Of a stretch of DNA of 64,000 bases, positions 53,477-62,424 are shown one piece after another; within the stretch, counting starts at the first letter, position 1; the number at the start of each line of letters is the position of its first letter. This stretch comes from Myxococcaceae bacterium (GTDB taxonomy: Bacteria > Myxococcota > Myxococcia > Myxococcales > Myxococcaceae), in the NCBI GenBank assembly GCA_019686135.1, contig JADGHL010000001.1, positions 80,334-144,333 on the forward strand. Reading direction: 5' to 3'. The position numbers were made by a program, and so were the translations under genes. Below the pieces are notes generated by a model that was given only the letters and a program-made list of their open reading frames with translations, had not been told where the DNA came from and did no database searches.

Positions 53477-54931
53477 TCACCGCACCGGGTTGATGAACAC
53501 GTACGTCACCGACTTCGGCGACGCGGTCAACACCGAGGCGGCGAGGTCCGGATCGTCATCGCCTTCGACGTCGCCCGCGGACAGCCCGATGGGCGTGCCC
53601 GGCCCGGTGGCGAATTCCAGCGGCGCGAACGTGAACCCTCCGAGATTGCGCCGGACCTGGACCCTGCCGTCTTCAACCCACGCGAGGTCCAGTAGGCCGT
53701 CGAGATCGAGATCGCGCACGAGCGGGAAGAACGCGGCCGCCGTCTCGCTGCGTCGTTCGGCGAAAGCGCCGCCGGTGTTCTCGAAAATCGTCAGCTCGGT
53801 TGCCGTGACCGTGACGAGGTCCGCGTCGCCGTCCCCGTCGAGATCGCCGGCGGCGAGGGCGGTAACCGGGTCGCCCATGCCCAGCGCTGCCTGCGTCCCG
53901 GGACCGAAGTCCGGCGCTCTGCGGATCGACACCTGATGGGCGTCGTCGACCACGATCAGATCGAGCAGCCCGTCGCCGTCGTCGTCCGCCAGCGTGGCGG
54001 CGGTGGTGAGCGGTGCGTCGATCCGCGTGGGCTCCGAAGGCTGATCGCCTCCCCGGAAGACGAAGATCGCGTCGTCTTCGGGCGCGGACGTCGTCGGACA
54101 ACCGAGCGCGGCGAGGTCGGCGCCCGGTGCGCTGTCGAGGGCACCGACGCCGATCCAGCGATCGACGACACACGGCGTCCCGCCGTCCGCGGGCAGGGGG
54201 AGGGGCTCCACCTGGAACCGGTCGGTCGGGTTGCTGGAGCCCGCGGGCACGAAACGGAAGCGCGCCACCTGTCCACTCATGTGGATCGCCGCGAGGTCGA
54301 CGTGACCGTCGCCGTCGAGATCCCCGGCGATCGGCAGGGCAGGCCGTTCGGCGTCGTTCATCCGGCTCATCACCCGGTTGGCCTCGAAGCCCTTCGTCGG
54401 ATCCCAGGCGTGCGTCTGCAGCCGGAAGAACTCCGGCACGGCGGTGACCAGATCGCCCGGGCCTTCCGGCGCGAGGTCCGTGAGGATCGACACGCCGCCG
54501 GAGGAGAAGGAGATGGGCGTGCCAACGGCGAACGATTCGGACCGGCAGTGGATCGCGTCCACCTTGCAGCTGGCGCTGCAGGCCTTGTAGCCCCAGCCCG
54601 GGCAGGCGAGGGGCCCCAGCGTCCCGTCGCACTCTTCACCCGGACCGATTTTGCCGTCGCCGCACAGCTTCACGCACTGGCTCGTCACCAGGCGGCACTG
54701 CGCGTCGCAGGAGACGGTGCCCAGATCGAAGCCGAGGCTGGTGCACGAGTTGCCGCCCAGATCCGAACCGTCGCACTGCTCGCCGGCGTCGGCGTCCACC
54801 CGCCCATCGCCACACACCGGCTCGGGGATCGGAGGTGGATCCTTCTTTTTCTGGATCCTCCCATCGTTGCAGGCGAGCGCGAGGGTGAGGGCGAAGCCAA
54901 CCGGGAAGGCGTTCCGCAGCGCGTGCTTCAT
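53477..54931 (-). CDS. FG-GAP/VCBS lipoprotein with Myxococcus cysteine-rich repeats
   Basis: A 484-residue lipoprotein with lipobox LALAC near residue 20 (MKHALRNAFPVGFALTLALAC). Two cysteine-rich repeats of the Myxococcus type follow (CGDGRVDADAGEQCDGSDLG and CGDGKIGPGEECDGTLG). Then there are several FG-GAP/VCBS units with Ca-binding-like D-x-D-x-D-G motifs (AGDLDGDGHVDLAAI, AGDLDGDGDADLVTV), forming a beta-propeller. Surface exposure and metal- or sugar-dependent binding are likely. ATG 54931 is used to keep the signal peptide short. It is on the same strand as the MgtE-like gene, 26 nt downstream of it. Confidence 0.88.
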   Translation of the reverse strand: MKHALRNAFPVGFALTLALACNDGRIQKKKDPPPIPEPVCGDGRVDADAGEQCDGSDLGGNSCTSLGFDLGTVSCDAQCRLVTSQCVKLCGDGKIGPGEECDGTLGPLACPGWGYKACSASCKVDAIHCRSESFAVGTPISFSSGGVSILTDLAPEGPGDLVTAVPEFFRLQTHAWDPTKGFEANRVMSRMNDAERPALPIAGDLDGDGHVDLAAIHMSGQVARFRFVPAGSSNPTDRFQVEPLPLPADGGTPCVVDRWIGVGALDSAPGADLAALGCPTTSAPEDDAIFVFRGGDQPSEPTRIDAPLTTAATLADDDGDGLLDLIVVDDAHQVSIRRAPDFGPGTQAALGMGDPVTALAAGDLDGDGDADLVTVTATELTIFENTGGAFAERRSETAAAFFPLVRDLDLDGLLDLAWVEDGRVQVRRNLGGFTFAPLEFATGPGTPIGLSAGDVEGDDDPDLAASVLTASPKSVTYVFINPVR

Positions 54932-54957
54932 GTGGCGATGCTGGCCGGTCCGTGCGC

Positions 54958-55956
54958 TCATGTCACCAGCCACGAGACCATTCCGAAGTAGGTCAACAGG
55001 CTCATGTTGTCTGCGATCGCCAACACCAGCGGAGCGGAGGCGAGCTTGGGGTCGACCTTGAGCCGCCGGAACGCGAACGGGAGCAGCGCTCCCATCGCCG
55101 CGGCCAGAAGCGTGGCCACGCTCACCGCCACGACCAGCGCCGCGGGGAGGGCGAGCCCCGGGTAGTAGACCCTCCCCAGCGCGCCCACCACGAGCGCCGC
55201 CATCATCCCCGCCAGCGCGGCGCCCAGGACCTCACGCCGGATGACCCGCGGATTCCACTTGTCCTCCACGACGAGCGAGGTGGACACCGCCATCGTCTGG
55301 ACGCCGAGGCTCTCGGCCAGGACCAGCACCAGCGGGATGAACGCGGCCATCACCACGACCTGCGTGAGCTGGTGTTCGAAGATGCGGGTGATGGTGGCCG
55401 CGAGGAAGCCGCCGGCGATGTTGAACAGAAGCCAGGGGAACCTCCGGAGCGCCAGCCGGTGCGGCGCGCGCGGCTCCTCGAGCTCGTCTTTGGGAAGGCC
55501 GACGATGGAGAAGACCTCGTGCCGGACGCGGCCTTCGAGGTCGCGCGAGAGCACGTCCTCCCACGCGTCGACGAACTGGTTCACCTCGATCGTCCCGGCG
55601 ATCCGCCCTTCCTCGTCCACCACCGGGAAGGCGAGCAGCCGGTAGGTGACGAAGAAGTCCTCGACCAGATCGTCCGTCGCGTCGTGCGGCAGCTTGACGA
55701 TCCGCGAGAACATCACGTCGCGGATCCGCGCCGTCATCGGCGACAGGACGAGCTTTCGGACCGGGACCACGCCGGTCAGGCGCCCTTCGGGATCGCAGGC
55801 GTAGATGTAGAAGATGTCCGCGGCGGACTCGGCGCTGGTGCGGATCTTCTCCAGCGCCGCCCCGATCGTGTCCTCCTCGCCGACCGAGACGAAGTTCCGC
55901 GACAGCCGGTCGCTTTGAAGGAGCGTCTTTCGGGCGGACGGGGCGGGGTCGGCCAC
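54958..55956 (-). CDS. MgtE-like divalent cation transporter with CBS domains
   Basis: Inner-membrane transporter related to MgtE (Mg channel), about 332 residues. A CBS pair (about 12-140; GVVPVRKLVLSP and FPVVDEEGRIAGTIEV) is followed by five predicted TM helices. The family motifs FIPLVLVLAESLGVQTMAV and DPKLASAPLVLAIADN are kept, including the Asp of the ion path. The usual acidic N-terminal MgtE domain is missing, so gating may differ. A longer frame to a GTG at 56025 exists; the GTG at 55956 is preferred because it leaves room for a promoter before the divergent yacG gene, but this is not certain. Confidence 0.83.
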   Translation of the reverse strand: MADPAPSARKTLLQSDRLSRNFVSVGEEDTIGAALEKIRTSAESAADIFYIYACDPEGRLTGVVPVRKLVLSPMTARIRDVMFSRIVKLPHDATDDLVEDFFVTYRLLAFPVVDEEGRIAGTIEVNQFVDAWEDVLSRDLEGRVRHEVFSIVGLPKDELEEPRAPHRLALRRFPWLLFNIAGGFLAATITRIFEHQLTQVVVMAAFIPLVLVLAESLGVQTMAVSTSLVVEDKWNPRVIRREVLGAALAGMMAALVVGALGRVYYPGLALPAALVVAVSVATLLAAAMGALLPFAFRRLKVDPKLASAPLVLAIADNMSLLTYFGMVSWLVT

Positions 55957-56048
55957 GCGATGGGATCTAGCGCGCGGCCCGCCGGGCGGAAGGTCCGGAC
56001 GTCGTGTGCTTGCGACGGTGGACACCCGGGGTTAATTGCACCTTCTCC

Positions 56049-56285
56049 GTGAGCACGCCGAAGCGAACCCCGAAGTGCCCCATCTGCGCCAGCCCTGTGG
56101 CGCTCCGGCCGGAGAACCCGACGTTTCCTTTCTGTTCGCCCCGGTGCCGGCAGGTGGACCTCGGCAAGTGGCTGGGCGAGGAGTACCGCGTGGCCGTGAG
56201 CGCCGCGCCGGAGGACGAGCAGGAGGACGAGCTCGCCTCCCACGACGGCCAGAGCGAGGACGATCCGTTCCACCGCATGCACTGA
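56049..56285 (+). CDS. yacG: DNA gyrase inhibitor YacG
   Basis: A 78-residue zinc protein that in E. coli binds GyrB and inhibits gyrase. The zinc motif C-x2-C-x15-C-x3-C is complete (Cys10, 13, 29, 33), followed by RQVDLGKWLGEEYR. A negatively charged tail (EDEQEDEL) extends the protein. The GTG at 56049 is used since the zinc motif begins 9 residues later. The CpsB-like gene starts 9 nt after its stop. Confidence 0.93.
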   Translation: MSTPKRTPKCPICASPVALRPENPTFPFCSPRCRQVDLGKWLGEEYRVAVSAAPEDEQEDELASHDGQSEDDPFHRMH

Positions 56286-56293
56286 AAGCGCCG

Positions 56294-57010
56294 ATGGTCG
56301 ACCTCCACTGCCACCTGCTGTACGGCGTCGACGACGGCGCATGGACGCTCGAGGACTCGCTGGAGATGGCGCGCGCGCTCATCGACCTGGGCTTCACCGC
56401 GGTCGCGCCGAGCCCCCACAACCGCCCCGAGTACGCGCCCCGCGAGGTCGCCGAGGCACGTTTGGAGGAGGTCCGGCAGGCGCTGGCGGAGCGAGGCCTC
56501 TCGCTGGAGCTTTGGCGCAACTCGGAGAACTACTTCCTGGACGATCGCTTCCTCCCATCGTTGGGGACGCCCGAGGCCCGGCCGATCGGCGCCGGGCGGT
56601 ACGTCCTGGTGGAGGCGCCGTACACCTCCCCCTTGCCCGCGCTGACCGAGATCATCTTCCGGATCAAGCTCAAGGGCATCACCCCGGTGATCGCCCACCC
56701 CGAGCGGTGCATGGAGTTCGAGAAGAAGGGCCGCGCCGCCGAAGCCGTGCGTGCGGGCGCGCTGTTGCAGCTCGACATCGGCGCGCTGATCGGCCGGTAC
56801 GGTCCTTCGGCGAAGAAGGTCGCGCGCAGCCTTCTGGACGATGGGCTGTATGCGATCGGCGCGACGGATCTCCACGGCGCCGTGACCGCGCGCGACTGGG
56901 TCGGCCGCTCGCTCGCAGAGCTCCGTTCGCGCGTGGGCGAACGGGCGTTCACGCAGCTGATGCGTGAGACGCCGCGGCGCATCCTCGACGGACAATCAGT
57001 GGAATCCTGA
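56294..57010 (+). CDS. CpsB/YwqE-type PHP phosphatase
   Basis: A 238-residue metal-dependent phosphatase of the PHP superfamily, CpsB/CapC/YwqE group, which removes phosphate from tyrosine kinases of exopolysaccharide synthesis. Metal motifs seen: DLHCHLLYGVDDGA (residues 3-16), SPHNRPEY, VIAHPERC and GATDLHG. Only the first motif differs slightly from DxHSHIL. ATG at 56294 starts one residue before the family's DLHCH motif. No capsule kinase is adjacent, so the target is open. The UPF0104 gene follows 27 nt downstream. Confidence 0.86.
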   Translation: MVDLHCHLLYGVDDGAWTLEDSLEMARALIDLGFTAVAPSPHNRPEYAPREVAEARLEEVRQALAERGLSLELWRNSENYFLDDRFLPSLGTPEARPIGAGRYVLVEAPYTSPLPALTEIIFRIKLKGITPVIAHPERCMEFEKKGRAAEAVRAGALLQLDIGALIGRYGPSAKKVARSLLDDGLYAIGATDLHGAVTARDWVGRSLAELRSRVGERAFTQLMRETPRRILDGQSVES

Positions 57011-57037
57011 AGTTGTTCGCGGGTATATCGGCCCGTC

Positions 57038-58114
57038 GTGAAACGGCTCGCCCAGCTCGTGCTGATCATCGTCGTCACCGGCCTGCTCTCGTGGTGGGCC
57101 TTCCGCGACGCGAAGTGGGACGAGCAGTGGCAGAGCCTGCGCGAGGCGAACTACCTCTGGCTGATCCCGTATCTGGGCCTCCTCGGGGTGATCCACCTGT
57201 GCCGCACGCTGCGCTGGGGCTATCTGCTCTCCGGCCTCGAGCGCGTGCGGTTCAAGAAGCTGAACGAGGCCTCGGCGATCGGCTTCATGATGCTCCTGGT
57301 GCTTCCGTTCCGGCTGGGCGAGTTCGCGCGGCCGTACCTTATCGCGCAGCGCTCGCGGATCCGGAAGAGCGCGGCGATGACCTCGGTGGTGCTGGAGCGG
57401 ATCGTCGACGGGCTGCTCGTGGCGACGCTCCTTCGGGTGCTCCTCTTCTTCGTGCCCGGTGACTCGGACGACATCCGGTACGTGAAGTGGGGCTCCACCG
57501 TGATGTTCGCGGTGTTCGGCGGCGGCCTGGCGTTTCTCCTGTTCGCGCTGTGGCAGCAGAAGCTCGCCGTGTCGCTCGTGCGCCGGACCATCGGCCGCTT
57601 CGTCCCGAAGCTTGCGGACAAGGCGGCGGAGATCGTCGACGCCTTCGTGGGCGCGATGCGGCAACTCCCGGACGCGAAGAACCTGATCGGCTTCTTCGTC
57701 GCCACGTTCGTCTACTGGGGCGTCAACGGCGCCGGGATGGCGATGGTGGCGCGCGCCTTCGACCTGCACCTGACGCTGTTCCAGGGCTACGTGGTGATGT
57801 GCGTGCTGGTGGCGGGGCTGATGGTGCCGTCCGCGCCCGGGATGATCGGCGCGTTCCAGGCGGCCACCAAGGTGGGGCTCGCGCTGTTCCTTCCGCCCGC
57901 GCTCGTGTCGGCCTCGGGGCTCGCGTACGCGAACGTGGTCTGGTTCACGCAGACGGCGCAGCAGATCCTCACCGGGCTGGTGTTCATGTCCGCCACGCAC
58001 ATGTCGTTCCGGGACGTGACCCGGAACATGGGCGACCGCCCGGAGCTGCCGTCGGAGGGCGCGTCTTCGGAGCCGGCGCAGGCGAGCGCCGTGGGCCTCC
58101 CGCCTGCGGTCTGA
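57038..58114 (+). CDS. UPF0104/LPG-synthase-type membrane protein
   Basis: A 358-residue inner-membrane protein with about eight predicted TM helices, of the UPF0104 family (YbhN/AglD, the flippase-like N-domain of lysylphosphatidylglycerol synthase). Family segments: RTLRWGYLLSGLERVRF, LPFRLGEFARPYLI and VPSAPGMIGAFQAATKVGLAL. No synthetase domain is fused, so it is a lone membrane domain, likely involved in glycolipid or lipid-linked-sugar handling. The GTG at 57038 precedes MKRLAQLVLIIV as the first hydrophobic helix. Confidence 0.84.
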   Translation: MKRLAQLVLIIVVTGLLSWWAFRDAKWDEQWQSLREANYLWLIPYLGLLGVIHLCRTLRWGYLLSGLERVRFKKLNEASAIGFMMLLVLPFRLGEFARPYLIAQRSRIRKSAAMTSVVLERIVDGLLVATLLRVLLFFVPGDSDDIRYVKWGSTVMFAVFGGGLAFLLFALWQQKLAVSLVRRTIGRFVPKLADKAAEIVDAFVGAMRQLPDAKNLIGFFVATFVYWGVNGAGMAMVARAFDLHLTLFQGYVVMCVLVAGLMVPSAPGMIGAFQAATKVGLALFLPPALVSASGLAYANVVWFTQTAQQILTGLVFMSATHMSFRDVTRNMGDRPELPSEGASSEPAQASAVGLPPAV

Positions 58115-58127
58115 CGCTCCGCGGACG

Positions 58128-58325
58128 TCACAGCTGCTCGTTCAACCAGCGGATGATCGACTCCTTGATCGATCCATCCCGGGTCGACGCGGCCCCGCTC
58201 GGCGGTGGTGCGCCGTTCGTGCGGCGGCCCTCGAAGTCGAACTGCAGCGGTTCCGCCGCCGGGCCGGGGCGCGGCCCGGTCAGCGCGGGCGCCACCGTGG
58301 TGGCCGGCTTCGCGCGGGACCTCAT
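58128..58325 (-). CDS. Small hypothetical protein paired with RHH gene
   Basis: A 65-residue protein of unknown family, rich in Pro, Gly and Arg in its first half (TGPRPGPAAEPLQFDFEGRR) and ending in a short helix IKESIIRWLNEQL. Its start overlaps the RHH gene's stop (ATGA), so it is translated with that gene. No toxin motif is evident. Confidence 0.55.
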   Translation of the reverse strand: MRSRAKPATTVAPALTGPRPGPAAEPLQFDFEGRRTNGAPPPSGAASTRDGSIKESIIRWLNEQL

Positions 58326-58558
58326 TTCTCCCCCCGCGGGAGTTTGTCGTACTTGCAGAGGAGGTCGTCGACCGCCTCGCGAAGGTATTCGCTCTGGGCG
58401 ACGCGCGTCTTGCGCGACAGCTCGCGGAGCTTCTCCGCCTGGGTCTCCGGCACCAGCACGTGCGTGGAGACGACACCGTTGCGGCGCGACGGCGACGGCG
58501 CGACCGGATGCTCCGCGATCTCCGCGTCAGACGCGGCGCTTCCACTCAAGTCCTGCAT
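58322..58558 (-). CDS. Ribbon-helix-helix-type small DNA-binding protein
   Basis: A 78-residue protein. The second half VVSTHVLVPETQAEKLRELS then TRVAQSEYLREAVDDLL has the strand-helix-helix layout of ribbon-helix-helix (CopG/MetJ-like) regulators, with a Ser/Gln at the usual turn. It could bind its own promoter region (58559-58762), which also serves the divergent repeat lipoprotein. Its stop overlaps the 65-residue protein's ATG. Confidence 0.7.
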   Translation of the reverse strand: MQDLSGSAASDAEIAEHPVAPSPSRRNGVVSTHVLVPETQAEKLRELSRKTRVAQSEYLREAVDDLLCKYDKLPRGEK

Positions 58559-58762
58559 GTCCCCTCCCTGTCGGTGGCGCTACAGGCTGCTACCGAGGTG
58601 TGGCGGGATTTGATGCGAGATGTAGCGGGAGTCAAAAAAGCAGCGCGTCGAAACGTCCGACATCGCGCGGAGCGGTCCGTATGTCGCGGGCCAAATGGAT
58701 CGTTGACTCGCCACGGGGGGCCCCGGCAGCTTCCGTCTGCTTAGAAAATTCCGGCCCGGCGA

Positions 58763-60068
58763 GTGCCGGGGAGGTCGTTCGTTCCGCGCGTTGTCATCCT
58801 GGCTTCCGTCGCGCTGTTCCTCGCCTGCCAGACCGCTCCGCCCGAAGCGCCGCCCCAGTGGTCCGATCTCGAGGGCGTGCCCGCGGACTTCGCAGACGGC
58901 ATCGACAACGTTCGCACCGACGAGGAGATCCGCGCCGCGGTGGTCGAAAGCGACCCCACGTACGCCGCGAGCCCGGCGGCCTCGATCACCGCCGAGGACG
59001 TTTCCCGCTGGAACGAGGCCTACGCCTGGGGCCACCACAGCGCTTCGGGCTATCTGACCGCAGAGAGCGATCCGGTCTTTGCCGCGAGCACCGCCGCCAG
59101 CATCAGCGCCGCAGACGTCTCCAACTGGAGCGCTGCGTTCGCGTGGGGCGATCACGCCGCCGCCGGGTACCTGAAGTCGGAGAGCGATCCGTCGTTCTCG
59201 GCGAGCCCCGCCGCAGGCATCACCGCGGCGGACGTGACCCACTGGAACGCCGCGTTCGCGTGGGGCGATCACGCCCGCCGGGTACCTGACCTCGGAGAGC
59301 GATCCGTCGTTCTCCTCGAGCGCCGCCGCGGGCATCTCCTCGACCGACGTGACCCACTGGAACGAGGCGTACACTTGGGGCGATCACGCTCTGGCCGGCT
59401 ACCTCACCCAGGAGAGCGACCCGAAGATTGGCGCGCTGACGAGTGGCGCCGTGCCGCGTTGGGACGGTAATCAGCTCGTGGACAGCGCCATCTCCGAGGC
59501 GAACGGGAAGGTGAAGATCGGCCAGACGACCGGTAATGCCGACGTCACCATCTCGTCCTATGCCCACTTCGGCGCCCCGGTCGGTTCTGCCTCGACGAAG
59601 TCCTGCTCCCTCTCCAGCAGCTTCCTCTGGACCCACACCGTGCCCAGCGGGGCCGCCTGCAACACCTACTGCACGAGCCACGGCTTCGTGGGCGGTTTCG
59701 TCACCGCGACCGGTTCGAAGTTCTGCGTCGGGTCAATGTGCAGCTACATCACCGATTTCGAGACCTGCGCGCTCGGCAGCGTGGGCAACAACGGGTCCTG
59801 CGACGGCTGCGCGAATTCCTTCGTGTGTACGTGCCAGGGGCCGGGGACAAACTTCAGCGGCATCGTCCACTTCGGAGACAAGGTCGGGATCGGCACTTCT
59901 GACCCGGCCAGCCCGCTGCAGGTGAAGGGCTATCTCCAGCTTGGCGCCACCAGCGGCGCGCCGCCCGCCGCGGACTGCGACGAAGCGCGTGAGGCCGGGC
60001 GCATGCTCGTCGATCCCGCCAGCTCGACGCTCTGGGTGTGCGGCAACTCCGGCTGGTTCTCCAAATAG
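58763..60068 (+). pseudogene. Repeat-rich lipoprotein, frameshifted (tail-fibre-like)
   Basis: A GTG start and lipobox (FVPRVVILASVALFLAC) begin a protein with four 39-residue repeats of ESDPxFAAS...ADVSNWSAAFAWGDHAAAGYL type. The third copy reads gatcacgcccgccgggtac where the second has gatcacgccgccgccgggtac, a 2-nt loss near 59270. The reading frame changes there and the second part, starting about 59275, continues in frame +3 to 60068. Correcting it gives about 435 residues. The C-terminus has many Cys and GIGTSDPASPLQV, a motif common in phage tail and adhesin fibres. The gene might be phase-variable or contain an assembly error. Confidence 0.75.
58946..59413 (+). repeat. Four 117-bp direct repeats
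   Basis: Four consecutive 117-bp units coding for the WGDHA(A)GYL(x)ESDP repeat. Each copy differs by several base changes. Similar GCC/GGC-rich runs allow slippage; the third unit is short by 2 nt. Confidence 0.8.
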
Positions 60069-60087
60069 CCGCGGCCCCGAAACACCA

Positions 60088-60119
60088 GGCCCCCGGCTCT
60101 CCGAAGAGAACCGGGGGCC
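60088..60119. terminator. Strong hairpin between convergent gene and tRNA
   Basis: A 9-bp perfect stem GGCCCCCGG ... CCGGGGGCC with an inner CTCT-CCGA-AGAG pairing. It lacks a T run. It separates the repeat-lipoprotein gene from the convergently oriented tRNA. Confidence 0.6.
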
Positions 60120-60124
60120 CGTTG

Positions 60125-60198
60125 TGGCTAGGGTCGGACTTGAACCGACTACCTGCGGATTATGAGACCGCCGCTCTAACCAGCTGAGCTACCTAGCC
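60125..60198 (-). tRNA. tRNA-Met (CAT anticodon, elongator type)
   Basis: Read on the minus strand it begins GGCTAGGTAGCTCAGCTGG and ends CCTAGCC plus discriminator A; the 7-bp acceptor is perfect. The anticodon loop is CTCATAA with anticodon CAT, and the T arm is TCGG-TTCAAGT-CCGA. The 3' CCA is not encoded. It lacks the C1-A72 mismatch of initiator tRNA, so elongator methionine is favoured over Ile2. Confidence 0.95.
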
Positions 60199-60308
60199 GT
60201 TGAAGCGGGCGGTTCTTTACCGTCGCGCGAGCGGTGCTGCAAGGCCGCAGTCGCCGAAGCGGCGCACGCCCGCCCGATCTCCCTCCGCGCGACGGAGACT
60301 CCGAAGGC

Positions 60309-60860
60309 TCAGAAGACGCGGCCGCCGAGCTCCGGGTGCGGCGCCTCGAGGATCTCCACCGCCTGAAGAAGCGACGGATCGACGGCGCCCGCAGCGCCCT
60401 CCAGTGCGGCCTGCACCATGTCCAGCGCGCCGGTGAGGACGAAGTACCCCTTGCCGCCGATGCCCCGCGCCAGGTGAAGCTGTATCAGCCGGACCTCGGC
60501 GCGCTTGAGCGCCGTGTCGCAGGCCAAAAGCGCGGACGCCACGGTGTGCGTCTCCACGACGCCGATCGACTCCTCCCAGCCGGGTTCGAAGCCTCCGTCC
60601 AGCGCGTCCCGCAGCCCGTCCGCGGCCCGGGGCAGATACAGCTTGTCCAGCAGCGTGGAGCCGGCCGCCTCGACACCGGCCTGGAACGACTCCTCCACGT
60701 GCGCCTCCGGGCCGTGGAACAGAAGCAGGTACTTGCCCGGCGTGACCGGTTCGGCGCGGTGCAGGGACACCTTCGCGCGCTTGACCACCGCGTCGGCGAC
60801 GATCATTCCCCGAGCGATCGACTCGAGCTCGAGCAGCGCGATGGCAGGGCCGGCGATCAC
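60309..60860 (-). CDS. Microcompartment shell protein, tandem BMC domain (BMC-T1-like)
   Basis: A 183-residue shell protein with two BMC domains, forming a pseudo-hexameric trimer. Segments AIALLELESIARGMIVADAV, KYLLLFHG, IGVVETHTVASALLACDTAL and GKGYFVLTGALDMVQAAL show the repeated BMC fold. By eye it resembles BMC-T1 of Haliangium ochraceum (Hoch_5812). The GTG start lies 1 nt after the dehydrogenase stop. It is the last gene of the operon; tRNA-Met follows. Confidence 0.9.
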   Translation of the reverse strand: MIAGPAIALLELESIARGMIVADAVVKRAKVSLHRAEPVTPGKYLLLFHGPEAHVEESFQAGVEAAGSTLLDKLYLPRAADGLRDALDGGFEPGWEESIGVVETHTVASALLACDTALKRAEVRLIQLHLARGIGGKGYFVLTGALDMVQAALEGAAGAVDPSLLQAVEILEAPHPELGGRVF

Positions 60861-60861
60861 C

Positions 60862-62385
60862 TCAGACGATCCGGAAGTAGTCCTTGAGCGTGCACCGCCG
60901 CTCGCGGGTGAAGTGCACCGCGGTGGTCAGCCCCTCGCCGGTGGGGGAGGCGATGGTAAACGACGTGTAGCCCTCGCCGCCGAAGCCCAGCCCCGCGTAG
61001 GAGGGGCCGTTCTTCACGAAGATGGACGTGTTGATGACCTTCGCCATCGCGTGGAGGTTGTCGAGCGAGGTGGAGTGCATGGTGGCGGTGTGCCCGAACC
61101 CATGCTCCGCCTGGACGGCCGCGGCGATGCAGTCGTCCACCGTGGGCATCCGCACGAAGCCGATCACCGGCATCAGCAGCTCGGCCTGGACGAACGGGTG
61201 CGTCGGATCCACCTCGGCGAAGAGCAGCCGGGTGCCGGAAGGGACGCGGATGCCTGCGGCCTCGGCGATCTTCGTGGCGTCGCGGCCCACCCACTCCTTG
61301 TTCGGGTGGCCGTCCACCACCACCATCTTCTCCAGCCGGTGGATCGCCGGGCCGGTCACCTCGAACGCGCCGTTGGCGATCATGTGCTTCTTCAGCGAGT
61401 CGGCGATCTCCGAGACCGCGAAGACCTCCTTCTCCACGATGCACACGATGTTGTTGTCGAACGACGCGCCGTTGACGATGTCCCGCGCTGCCTTCTCCAC
61501 GTGCGCGGTCTCGTCTACCACCGCGGGCGGGTTGCCCGGGCCGGCGGCGATCGCCCGCTTGCCGGAGTTCATCGCGGCCCGCACCACCGCGGGGCCGCCG
61601 GTCACCACCAGCAGGCGAACGTTCTTGTGCTTCATCAACGCCTGCGCGGAGTCGATGGTCGGCTCGGCCAGCGCGCACAGGAGGTTCTCCGGCCCGCCCG
61701 CGGAGACGATCGCCTCATTCAGCAGCTCGACGTGCCGCGCGGACACGCGCTTCGCGCTGGGGTGGACGTTGAACACGACGGCGTTCCCGCCCGCCACCAT
61801 GCCGATCCCGTTGTTGAGGATGGTCTCGGTGGGGTTGGTGGTGGGCGTGATGGAGCCGATCACCCCGAACGGTGCGCGTTCGGTGATGGTGAGGCCGTGA
61901 TCGCCGGAGTACGCCACCGGCCGCAGGATCTCCGTGCCGGGCGTCTTGTTCGCCACCAGCAGGTTCTTCTTGAGCTTGTCCTCGACGCGCCCGAGCTTCG
62001 TCTCCTCCACCGCCATCCGCGACAGTTCTTCGTTGTGACGGCGGGTGGTCTCGCGCATCGCCTCGATCACCCGGTCCCGGACCTCGAGCGGCGTGTCGCG
62101 CCAGACCTCGAAGGCGGCGAGCGCGGCGTCGGTGGCATGGTCCAGATCGTCGAAGATGCCCTTGCGCGAACGGTGGAACGCCGGAGCGCGCGGGGGAGGG
62201 GAGGCGACCTGCGGCGGCGCCAGGTACGTCCCATACCGCCGCTCGGCGCCGCGCCGATCGTCTTCGTGGCCGAGTGGCCGCTCCGCCGGGCGGTTCTGCG
62301 GCTGCGGGAGATCGCCCAGCTCCTTCGAGAGCCTCCGGACGACCTGCTCCACGATGGCGTCGATCTGACTGTCGTTCAGGGCCAT
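60862..62385 (-). CDS. CoA-acylating aldehyde dehydrogenase (PduP/EutE-like)
   Basis: A 507-residue microcompartment enzyme that turns an aldehyde into acyl-CoA with NAD. The N-terminus (MALNDSQIDAIVEQVVRRL) is an amphipathic helix followed by a Pro-rich linker: the usual form of an encapsulation peptide. The ALDH domain has SITPTTNPTETILNNGIGM, VTGGPAVVRAAMNSGK and catalytic Cys315 in SFDNNIVCIVEKEVF. C-terminal SYAGLGFGGEGYTSF also fits the PduP/EutE family. This is the only enzyme of the BMC operon; no alcohol dehydrogenase, phosphotransacylase or lyase is here, so the aldehyde's source is unknown. Confidence 0.93.
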   Translation of the reverse strand: MALNDSQIDAIVEQVVRRLSKELGDLPQPQNRPAERPLGHEDDRRGAERRYGTYLAPPQVASPPPRAPAFHRSRKGIFDDLDHATDAALAAFEVWRDTPLEVRDRVIEAMRETTRRHNEELSRMAVEETKLGRVEDKLKKNLLVANKTPGTEILRPVAYSGDHGLTITERAPFGVIGSITPTTNPTETILNNGIGMVAGGNAVVFNVHPSAKRVSARHVELLNEAIVSAGGPENLLCALAEPTIDSAQALMKHKNVRLLVVTGGPAVVRAAMNSGKRAIAAGPGNPPAVVDETAHVEKAARDIVNGASFDNNIVCIVEKEVFAVSEIADSLKKHMIANGAFEVTGPAIHRLEKMVVVDGHPNKEWVGRDATKIAEAAGIRVPSGTRLLFAEVDPTHPFVQAELLMPVIGFVRMPTVDDCIAAAVQAEHGFGHTATMHSTSLDNLHAMAKVINTSIFVKNGPSYAGLGFGGEGYTSFTIASPTGEGLTTAVHFTRERRCTLKDYFRIV

Positions 62386-62424
62386 GCGGTCACCTGTGCA
62401 TCGAGGCCGGGCCGCCGGCCGCCT

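Noticed and set aside
58128..58558. Toxin-antitoxin system
   Set aside because: The RHH protein could be an antitoxin, but the 65-residue partner has no toxin fold or motif, and gene order alone is weak evidence.
58946..59413. Repeats as a CRISPR array
   Set aside because: The units are 117 bp, coding, contiguous and without spacers.
58763..60068. Tail-fibre-like repeats as evidence for a prophage
   Set aside because: No capsid, terminase, portal, integrase or lysis gene is nearby, and the protein has a lipoprotein signal.
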